Positions 18,402 through 26,400 of a stretch of DNA of 64,000 nt are shown here, in pieces. The notes under the pieces are model-generated. The model was not told where the DNA came from. It saw only the letters and a program-made list of their open reading frames with translations, and did not search any database. The stretch spans positions 2,728,001 through 2,792,000 of the forward strand of contig NZ_AP025943.1 in assembly GCF_026072915.1 (NCBI RefSeq), given 5' to 3'. This DNA comes from Akkermansia biwaensis (lineage in GTDB: Bacteria > Verrucomicrobiota > Verrucomicrobiia > Verrucomicrobiales > Akkermansiaceae). The position numbers and the translations under genes are program-made. The number at the start of each line of letters is the position of its first letter. Position 1 is the first letter of the stretch.

Positions 18402-20381
18402 ATGATGAATGCCGCATTCCACATCAGTCATGCTGGGATACGCCGGATGGCGGGAGCCTGCCTGCCGCTTTTTCTCGTGTTCCTGGCGGTTTGCGGAGGA
18501 ATGCGGGCGGCCGGGGCCCCCTGGGAGGTGCGCGGGTATGATGTGGAAATGAGGGTTTCCCGGAATGCGGGCGTTTCCGTAACGGAGCGCATCTCCGTCT
18601 TCTTCAGCGAATACAGCCACGGCCTGTACCGCACCATCCCCACGGCCCTGCGCATGAAGCGCATCGTCAACGGACGGGAAAAGGAATACCTGTACCGCCT
18701 CCGGGTGGACGACGTCAGGGTGCAGGGAAGCGGCTTCTCCTGCCAAAGACAGCAGGATGAGGGCAGAAGCCTTCTGATACGGGCGGGAACCCCGGACCGG
18801 TTGCAGAAGGGCGATGCCGAATATGTGCTTTCCTACACGGTGCAAATGCCCGATGACCTGGTGAAGGAATACGACGAATTCTACTACAATATCATCGGCA
18901 CGGACTGGGAAGTCCCTTTGAACGGCGTGCGCTTTTCCATTGCCTTTGACAAGCTCGCTGACTTGTCCGGCTTCCGGATGTACCGGGGAACCTATGGAAG
19001 CAGGGATGAACGTGGAATGGACTATGAAATCTCCGGCAATGCCGTTCGCGGAACGGTGGACGGCAGGCTGGGAGCGCATGAGGGGTTAACGGCTTATGTT
19101 CGTCTGCCGGAAGGGTATTTTGAAGGCGCTCCCAAGCCCCCTTCCTTCCTGATTTCCGTCTTTGCCGCCGTGTGTGTCGGTCTGGCCGCCGGGGCTGTCT
19201 GCCTGATGTTCCGGACCTTCCGGACCGGAAGAAATCACAAAAGGGAAACGGGGAATCCCTTTCCTGTTCCTCCGGAACTGGACAGTGCCTCCCTGGCGTT
19301 TGCACGGGGCGGCGTTCCGCGCAACAGACTGCTTCTTTCCCTGGTTCTCTGGCTGGTCTCCAAGGGCTGCATGAAGGTGAAGGAAGAGGATGGGACCGTT
19401 TCCGTGCGCCTGATGAAGGGTGCGCATCATCTGCCGCCGCATGCGCGCACGTTCCTGCACGGCCTGTTCGCATCCGGCAAGGGAAACTGGGTGCCCCTGG
19501 GACTCTTCCGGTCCGGTTTTTCCCGCGTTCTGGAGAAATCCTTTCAACAGCTTGAGGACGGATTCCGGGGAGAACGCAGGCTTGGGAACGGACTGGGCGG
19601 CCGCATGGCACTAATGGCTTTTGCCATTTCCCTGGCGGCCTCCGCCGCCATCAGCCTGGCGGGCTGGCATCATTCCTTCATGGTCCATTTTGGCGCCGTC
19701 GTGGGCGGCACAATCGTGCTGGGCTTTTTGGGGATGGGAATGATTTATACATCCGGCAGGCAATCGGGGAGGGGGCTGTGGATCAGGGTTGTCCTTCCTG
19801 TTCTCTGCATGGCCGGGCTGCTGTTCGGCGTGGCGGCAGCCTTCCGCCTTCTGGCCGATGCGGTGATGGTGAACTTCTATTATGATGCGTGGCTGTGGGT
19901 TTGCCTGGGGTCCGTTTGCACCGCGTTTCTGGCCCTGGCGCTTGCCCGTAAGGAATCCGCCTACAAAAGAAAAACGGCGGCGGAGGCCGCGGAACTGCTG
20001 GCCTTCATGAAAAACGCGGAACCGGACCGGCTCCGGCGGCTGTCGGAGACAAACCCCGGCTATTTCTGGTCCCTGCTTCCGTATGCGTACGCATGGGGCG
20101 TGGATGACAAGTGGATTCAGAAATTCAAGACTTTGGAAATACCTGTCCCGGAATGGTATCAGGGCGGGATGAACGCTGAAAATCCGGTGTTTTACGCTGT
20201 TGCGTGGAGCCTGTCCTGCCATTTGAACATGTTCCTTCTGTCCTTGCCCTCGGGACCGGGAAATGGCATGTCCCCCTGGGATGCCGGCTCTTCATCCTCC
20301 TTTTCCGGCAGGGGAGGGGTCTCCGGAGGCGGAGGATTCAGCGGAGGGGGATTCGGGGGCGGAGGCGGCGGTTCGTGGTAA
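18402..20381 (+). CDS. DUF2207 membrane protein with glycine-rich tail
   Basis: A 659-residue membrane protein. A signal peptide (CLPLFLVFLAVCGGMRAAGA) is followed by a DUF2207 domain (residues about 40-230, with VSVTERISVFFSEYSHGLYRTIP and YNIIGTDWEVPL), one membrane segment near 250, a soluble winged-helix-like stretch, and three or four more membrane segments between 390 and 520. The C-terminus ends in SGGGFGGGGGGSW, the glycine-rich tail usual for this family. The function is unknown; related genes often accompany TPM-domain or LemA proteins, not seen here. ATG 18402 is chosen because it directly precedes the signal peptide and has a purine-rich GGGAA upstream; the longer GTG-started frame is unlikely. 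Confidence 0.87.
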   Translation: MMNAAFHISHAGIRRMAGACLPLFLVFLAVCGGMRAAGAPWEVRGYDVEMRVSRNAGVSVTERISVFFSEYSHGLYRTIPTALRMKRIVNGREKEYLYRLRVDDVRVQGSGFSCQRQQDEGRSLLIRAGTPDRLQKGDAEYVLSYTVQMPDDLVKEYDEFYYNIIGTDWEVPLNGVRFSIAFDKLADLSGFRMYRGTYGSRDERGMDYEISGNAVRGTVDGRLGAHEGLTAYVRLPEGYFEGAPKPPSFLISVFAAVCVGLAAGAVCLMFRTFRTGRNHKRETGNPFPVPPELDSASLAFARGGVPRNRLLLSLVLWLVSKGCMKVKEEDGTVSVRLMKGAHHLPPHARTFLHGLFASGKGNWVPLGLFRSGFSRVLEKSFQQLEDGFRGERRLGNGLGGRMALMAFAISLAASAAISLAGWHHSFMVHFGAVVGGTIVLGFLGMGMIYTSGRQSGRGLWIRVVLPVLCMAGLLFGVAAAFRLLADAVMVNFYYDAWLWVCLGSVCTAFLALALARKESAYKRKTAAEAAELLAFMKNAEPDRLRRLSETNPGYFWSLLPYAYAWGVDDKWIQKFKTLEIPVPEWYQGGMNAENPVFYAVAWSLSCHLNMFLLSLPSGPGNGMSPWDAGSSSSFSGRGGVSGGGGFSGGGFGGGGGGSW

Positions 20382-20389
20382 AAGCCGGC

Positions 20390-20713
20390 TCACGGCTCCG
20401 GACGCAGGACGACGGCGGTGCCGTAAGCCAGCAATTCGCTGAGGCCCTGGCCGATTTCACTGCTGGCAAAACGCAGTCCGATGACGGCATTGGCCCCCAT
20501 GGCCTGTGCGTTCTCCTGCATCCGCTCAATGGCCAGGGCGCGGGTATCGTTCATGAGCTGGGAATACTGTGTGATCTCTCCGCCTACCAGGGTTTTCAGG
20601 CTTGCCATGATATCGGAGCCCACATGGCGGGCCTTGACGGCGTTTCCGGTCACGTGGCCCAGAACCTTCTCAATGGACTGGCCGGGAGTTGTTTCAAGAG
20701 TGCTGACGTACAT
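20390..20713 (-). CDS. YbjQ/UPF0145 family protein
   Basis: A 107-residue protein, the same length as E. coli YbjQ. The sequence MYVSTLETTPGQSIEKVLGHVTGN starts as in this family, and the conserved middle and end are present (KTLVGGEITQYSQLMNDTRALAIERM, ANAVIGLRF, ELLAYGTAV). Members form small beta-rich oligomers that have been described as a putative heavy-metal-binding domain; the biochemical role is unclear. The start at 20713 is preferred over a longer frame because it aligns with the family N-terminus. The gene is convergent with the DUF2207 gene, with 8 bases between them. Confidence 0.93.
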   Translation of the reverse strand: MYVSTLETTPGQSIEKVLGHVTGNAVKARHVGSDIMASLKTLVGGEITQYSQLMNDTRALAIERMQENAQAMGANAVIGLRFASSEIGQGLSELLAYGTAVVLRPEP

Positions 20714-20908
20714 GAAACATGTCTCTGGCAAAGGGGCAGGAAAATCAAGCAAATAAGCGGAGAAAGAGCATCCGTACCCGGTGCGGAAGGTGCAGAGACG
20801 TTCCCGAAGGAATAAAATGACTTGTAGAAAAAGTTTTCGTTTCTACGCTCTTCTGCGGCAATCATGGGAGCCGTCCTATTCAGCAGGCTGAAGAATGCCG
20901 TGGAGGTT

Positions 20909-21619
20909 TTACTTTTCCTTCCCCTCGCCCGGCAGTGGAGACGTTGACTGCTCATAGGACTTAGGCTCCGTCTGCTGGGCACCATTGACGGCAGCCCACA
21001 GGAGCCCGCCGGAATAGAAGAGTGTGTTGCTGGCAAGCCCCAGCACGCAGTCCACGGGATAAAGCGGCAGCGCAGCCATCGTGGCGAGGGGGCCCCATGC
21101 GCTGCGAGAGGTCGAGAGCTGTGCAAGCCCCGGCGGGTTATGGATGCCATCCACTCGGACCAAGTTGTTCTTGCCACGGTAGGGCACCAGCGTCTCGCGG
21201 TGGCGGATTTTCCTGTTCGGTTCCTGCGACCATTTCGTATATTCCACCTGCTTCGGCAGTCCGGGAAGCAATTCTACCCCGTGTTCGTACTTGTCCACCT
21301 TCACCCAGAGAGTGCGTCCCGTGGGTTCCACGCCACGGGCATACACTTGGTTGGTAAAGGCAAAGTCTCCAAGGCAGACCGGGCGGGTGGAGGGGCTGTA
21401 GGTCACTTCGGGCACTTGCATGACCACCGCCGAAGGAAACTTGTCCACCGCCTTTGACTGCGGTACATAGACGGTTCCCCCCACAGGCTTCGTCAAATCG
21501 ACACCCGTGCAGGTATTTGGCAGTTCGCGGACGCAGTAGAAGAGGTTCCAGCCCACCCCACCGCAACTTGTGAGCAGTAGTGCTGCGGTGGTGATAAGGA
21601 ATGTAGTAAGAATTTTCAT
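20909..21619 (-). CDS. YceK/YidQ-like outer-membrane lipoprotein
   Basis: A 236-residue protein with a lipoprotein signal: hydrophobic LTTFLITTAALLL then lipobox LLTSC, Cys19 being the lipidation site. The C-terminal part YPVDCVLGLASNTLFYSGGLLWAAVN resembles the membrane-proximal end of YceK/YidQ-type lipoproteins (pattern P-D-x-x-x-x-L-x-x-D/N-T). The middle region has no recognised domain. The family has no firm function. The gene stands alone with short AT-rich flanks. Confidence 0.75.
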   Translation of the reverse strand: MKILTTFLITTAALLLTSCGGVGWNLFYCVRELPNTCTGVDLTKPVGGTVYVPQSKAVDKFPSAVVMQVPEVTYSPSTRPVCLGDFAFTNQVYARGVEPTGRTLWVKVDKYEHGVELLPGLPKQVEYTKWSQEPNRKIRHRETLVPYRGKNNLVRVDGIHNPPGLAQLSTSRSAWGPLATMAALPLYPVDCVLGLASNTLFYSGGLLWAAVNGAQQTEPKSYEQSTSPLPGEGKEK

Positions 21620-21755
21620 CAGGTGTGTCGAGTAGATACTCTCTATTATAAGCTAACGAATCTCAACCACGTTTTTCAAATAACCACATTTTTTAGCATT
21701 ACAGAATCCCTTATATATAAACGTTTACAAAAGACAGGTAAAGAATCGTGTTACT

Positions 21756-22267
21756 TTACCACCCTTCAACAATCTTGAAGTTGCCGTCTTGTCCAACGGA
21801 ACCTGATTTGGCTCGTTCAAGTTTTCGCCCCATGAATTTGCGGTTGTGTTCAGGCTTGATCATATCAAGCGGCATATCTTGGTTATCACCTGGAAAAGCC
21901 GGAAACTGTTCTACTGTCTTTTTATCTTTGCTCCACAGACAGGGCTTGCGTGTCCTCCTCCATTCAGCTGGATAATCACGCACTCCTTGTATGTAGGATG
22001 ATCCTTTGGAATCTTCTTGGCTTTGCGTTCATTTGAAGAAACTGCCTTAACAGTTTCTGCGTCTTCGCGTTCACCATTGGGCTGCTTTTCCAATTATCCG
22101 GCCATAATGCAGGCTTTAGCTTCACCCTCCTTCAGAAGGTGGTCCTTGCTCTTGTCCAGAGAAATAGAGGCAGGCATGATGTCAACACTTGTAGATTTAC
22201 AAACCTTGTGCCCGGCTACCGAGAAGGTAGCTATCCGTTTGTTTTTTACTTTGCTTGGTCCTGCCAT
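21756..22267 (-). pseudogene. decayed lysine-rich small gene next to tRNA-Gln
   Basis: On the minus strand an ATG at 22267 (MAGPSKVKNKRIATFSV) opens a frame that meets TAA at 22094-22096, then continues in the same frame (LEKQPNGEREDAETVK) to a stop at 21911. The C-terminal part continues in another frame (EQFPAFPGDNQDMPLDMIK) to 21756, with the frame change probably in the GGAGGA-rich stretch near 21957-21970. Uniform Lys-rich composition and head-to-tail order suggest one gene broken by a nonsense codon and a frameshift. The family is not recognised. It could instead be two or three real tiny genes, or sequence errors. Confidence 0.5.
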
Positions 22268-22357
22268 GATTTTTTTGAGTTGGGGAGAGAGGCCAGGCAA
22301 CAAGATATGCGCTATCGGGGGAAGTATTTTGCCTGATGCTGTGAAAGCAAGAAATGC

Positions 22358-22385
22358 AAAACTCCTTGATTTCTCAAGGAGTTTT
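22358..22385 (-). terminator. terminator after tRNA-Gln
   Basis: AAAACTCCTTGA and TCAAGGAGTTTT pair perfectly over 12 bases around a four-base loop, 22 bases past the tRNA 3' end on the minus strand. The last four stem bases are T on the transcript, followed by GCATTT. Confidence 0.82.
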
Positions 22386-22406
22386 GAATGGCGATAAAGC
22401 CTAAAG

Positions 22407-22481
22407 TGGTAGCCCTATGAGGACTCGAACCCCAAAATACGGAACCAGAATCCGCTGTGTTACCGATTACACTATAGGGCT
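22407..22481 (-). tRNA. tRNA-Gln (anticodon CUG)
   Basis: On the minus strand the acceptor AGCCCTA pairs with TAGGGCT followed by A and an encoded CCA. The D-arm GTGT...ACAC, anticodon arm GCGGA-TTCTGGT-TCCGT and T-loop TTCGAGT complete the cloverleaf. Anticodon CTG reads glutamine CAG codons. Confidence 0.96.
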
Positions 22482-22616
22482 ATGTAACGGGCACCTTTGC
22501 GGTGCGGGCGGATTTAAGCGGAAACGCCCGTTTTTTGCAAGTTTTTTTTCATTTAAATGTCGTCCGGATGCAAAAAAAAAATGGGAGTCGCGGCCGGGCG
22601 GTCTTTTCATAACGGT

Positions 22617-23081
22617 TCAGTTTGCCAGGGAGCGGAAGTATTCCTTCACGTATTCTTCCGTGATCTGCTGGCGTTCCGGCGTTCCGTGGCGTCCCTGGGC
22701 AAGCTGCCAGGGGGAATGGGGCGACATGCTGCTACGGGCCAGTTGCTGGCCCGTGTATTTGTAGTACTGTTTCCATATCTGCTCCAGGGAGGGAATGGCG
22801 TCCGTCTCCGGTTCCAGCGGAGGCTGGCGCCGGCTGGGGTGTTCAATGGCGCCCCAGGGGGCTTGGTCCTTGTATTCGTGGTAGATGGAGGGAAGCACGG
22901 GACCTTGGGGCCATGCTTCGGCGGTCTCGTTGATGAGGCGGATTCCGTTTCTGTGCAGATGCCACCAGTCCGCGAGGATGACCAGATGGTTGAGTTTGAC
23001 GGGATTCAGGGGAGTTCCGTTTTCATTCGCCCGTTGAATGAACCAGTTGCAGAGTTTTTGCGTGGTAATGTGATTGGCCAT
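22617..23081 (-). CDS. Panacea / SocA-like (DUF4065) protein
   Basis: A 154-residue protein with the DUF4065 (Panacea, SocA-like) pattern: an N-terminal helix ANHITTQKLCNWFIQRAN, then PVKLNHLVILADWWHLHRNG, INETAEAWPQGPVLPSIYHEY, and near the C-terminus SPHSPWQLAQG. Panacea is known as an antitoxin domain that neutralises diverse toxins or, in SocA, delivers one to ClpXP. No partner toxin gene is adjacent: one side is tRNA-Gln, the other a 380-base gap. It may therefore be an orphan antitoxin, a phage-derived regulator, or have an unlinked partner. Confidence 0.88.
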   Translation of the reverse strand: MANHITTQKLCNWFIQRANENGTPLNPVKLNHLVILADWWHLHRNGIRLINETAEAWPQGPVLPSIYHEYKDQAPWGAIEHPSRRQPPLEPETDAIPSLEQIWKQYYKYTGQQLARSSMSPHSPWQLAQGRHGTPERQQITEEYVKEYFRSLAN

Positions 23082-23462
23082 GCTGATAGTTGTGGCCGCT
23101 ATTATAGAAAGCGCGGGCGTTTTTCACAACACTAAACACGGCGCAGGGCTATTCGCCTCAAGACTTCTGCGGAAAAACGGAGGGAAGTCGGAATTCATGC
23201 CGTACATGGTTCCTGTTTAAATGAAGAAGAAGAATTCTCCGTGTCTTATGATTTTTGGAAATCTACCTTTATTCTTTTCGTAATAAGAATGTAATGAATA
23301 TTATTGAAAACAAGTACATTTGACCATTTCCAACAAATGACGAAGAAAGATGCAAGATGTAATTCGGTATATGCTTTGAACTTATGGATTGAATTATATA
23401 ATTTTAGGAATATTGTAAAATTTTACCCTTCACATTGTTTAACCTGTTAATTACATCCTGTC
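23082..23462. other. AT-rich gap with divergent promoters
   Basis: About 380 bases without a gene, between the divergent Panacea and S6 protease genes. The last 200 bases are strongly AT-rich (TAATAAGAATGTAATGAATATTATTG and similar runs) and probably hold the protease promoter and leader. No box pair with good spacing stands out. Confidence 0.5.
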
Positions 23463-26400
23463 ATGAATTTCCATTATATCTATCATTCCGGATTGCTGGG
23501 GGCTGCCTGCCTCCTTTCTCCTGCTTATAGCGGCTTGATGGCTGATTCCATCGACCTCCAGACCTACCGTGATTTTGCGGAAAACCGTGGCGTCTTTGGC
23601 ATCAATGAGAAAGACGTTCCCATCTACGACAAGGAAGGCAACTACGTAGGCACCATCCCCAGAATGATGAATTTTGACGGGGTGGCGGACCCCCATCGCG
23701 GAGAAGCCGCGCTGGTGGGCGGTCCCGGCTTCATTGCCACCGTGTCCCACGATTATGATAAACAGTCCGTTACATTTGCAGTCCGTTTTGGTGCCAGTCA
23801 GGGGACGCCTTTTTATGATTCCTACCGTAGCGTGGTGACCAAGAAAGCATGGGGGAACAGCACCAATTCCACATATGACTACTGTGTGCAGCGGCTGAGC
23901 AAGATTGTGACGGAGTCGGAATACGCTCCCTACCTGACGGACCCGGAGTATCTGGACAATATGAAGGGGAGGCTGGTGCTGAGAGCCGGAACGGGAACCC
24001 AGACGGTTGCCACGGGCGATGGAGAGCAGGAAGCGGTAGGGCCGGCCTATAGCTACCTGACGGGAGGAACGGTGGTTTTCAACGGGCAGACAAAAGTAGA
24101 AGGGACCGGGGAACCGGACCCGGAAAATGCCAAGACCTATCCGGCCTACCGGTTTGGGTACAATGTTGAAAGGCCCTCAGAGTCATCTCCGCTGCCTTCC
24201 GGTGTACAGCCCGGAGACAGCGGCAGCCCCTGTTACGTGTACAATGAAAATTCCGGACAGTGGGAATGGGTGGGCGCGGGACAATCCCATGGCGGAGAGG
24301 GCTACGGCCAGTTCAGCCAGATGCGTTCCGGCAACCAGTGGGCGCAGGCTTACGTGGACAGCTTCAACTGCACTGTCAGCGTGTCGGCGGGGGGCGGGGA
24401 TGTGCTGTGGAACGTGACGAATGCCGGAGGAAACGGCACCTTCGTGCAAGGGGGCATCACCACGGATTACATCGGGCTGTCTTCCGGAGTGCGCGGGGAT
24501 ACCTCTACGCAGGGAAAGCGGGCCACGGATGCCCAGATCGGCGCGTGCACCAATCTGATTTTTGATGGGGCCGGAGGGACGGTTGTGCTCCAGGGTTCTG
24601 TGGACACGGGGGCTGGTTCCCTGACCTTCAACCACGATTACGTGCTGAGCGACGGCGGCAATGCTTCGTACCGCCTGAATACGGCGGGTTTCGTGGTCAA
24701 TAAAGGGGCCGTGGTTACCACCTTGCTGACCGGAGCTTCCGGCGACGAGTGGCGGAAGATCGGGGAGGGGACGCTGATTGTGGGAGGGCATGGGAACAAT
24801 GCGGCGGATATCAACGTGGGCGGCGGCATGCTGATTCTGGATCGGGATGGTTATGCCGCCCATAATGTAAAGCTGAACGGGGGCGGTGTGATGGCGCGTC
24901 TGGCGGGAGAAAACCAGTTGTCCGGGGAGTTCATCTTCGGGCACCGTGGCGGAACCGTGGATTTGTACGGGCACAATTTGACACTGGATGCCATCACGCA
25001 TCTGGATTCCGGGGCCATTTTTGCCAATTACCTGGGCGGTTCCACTGCAACCTTCACGTTCACGGGAAGTGGTGTACAGAATTATCTGGGAACCTTCATA
25101 GATACAGGATCCTTGCGGAACGGCCAGCTGAACGTGGTGTATGCGCCCGACACGGGAGAAGGTTCCGTCTGGAACCTGTCCGGAACCATCCTCAATTCCG
25201 GAACGTGGACGGTGCAGAGTGGGAAAGTAAAGATAGCGGGAGTTCCCACCTTGCACGCGGGCGGTTATGTGGATGAGAATGACTGGCAGACGGCTGTTTT
25301 TGCCACGGGAACAGTGCAGGTGGAAAGCGGCGCTCTGTTTACAGCGGGAGCCCATGCGGAAGTGGCTTCTTCCATCAATGTGGCGGACGGAGGCACATAT
25401 ACCATTCTTTCCGGCGGCAGCCACAGCGGGGATGTCGTGCTGGCCGGTTCCGGTTCCATGCTGCGCGCAGAGGTGGATGGAGGCGTAGCAATAGAATCCG
25501 GGAAAATATCCGGAAAAGGCTCCTTGATCAAATCCGGCGACGGCGTGCTGCTTCTGAAGAACAGGAACAACGGTTTTTCCGGAATCGCCCGGGTGGAAGG
25601 AGGTGTGGTGCAGGCTTCTTCCGCCGGAGCGCTCGGAAAGACTATCTGGATGTTGAATGCCGCAGGCGGCATGGCTGTGGACGGCTCCGATTTTTCCGTG
25701 ATTGCCGGATATCTGGACACGTCCTCTGCCGGGGCTTTCATCCTGCTGGAAGACAAGAACAACGTCAGCGGCCTGGACAGTTTCCGTAATTTGTCCATTG
25801 GGGCGCTGGGGAACGTAAATTTGGGAATCCGTGGAACCACGGAATTGCTTTCCGGCTGGACTGCGGACGGGGGCTGGTCCCTGGGGGGAGGCGGAGGAAC
25901 ATTGACGGTGAATTTGAAACTCAGCGGCTCCGGCACCTTGTCCATCGGCAACGGTTCCAATACCGGCGCCGTGGTGCTTGCCAACGCCCATAACAGTGAT
26001 TCGGAAGGGGGTGCTGTCTTCTCCGGGACCATGGAATTGAACCGGGGGGCAAAGCTTGCGTATGAGGATGTGCGTTCTCTTGGCTCTAAAAACGGGAATG
26101 TGACGGTAGGGTACGGTTCTTCCTTTGTTCTGGGGGCGCAGGAGGATGCGGCCCTGGCGCATGTTTCCGGCGCTTCCGGCGGCGTGTTGCTGTTGTCCGG
26201 GGAACGTACCACGGCGTTGGATATGGCCGGGATGGGATTGAATTCCGCCTACATCGGGGCTGACGGGCAGGCTGTTCTGTCCGGTTCCGTGAAGGCCGGA
26301 ACGCAGGGGTATTTGTTCGGAGGCAGCGGCACGTTGACTGTCGCCTGTTCCCTGAGCGGCAATCATTCCCTGACGGTGGACACCCAGGGGATGGGTACGG

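Noticed and set aside
18146-18424. N-terminal extension of purD
   Set aside because: The canonical PurD N-terminus begins at 18145; the extension lacks similarity and overlaps the divergent gene.
22505-22536. CGGGCG/CGCCCG hairpin followed by TTTTTT on the plus strand
   Set aside because: It looks like a terminator, but no plus-strand gene lies upstream; its role cannot be supported.
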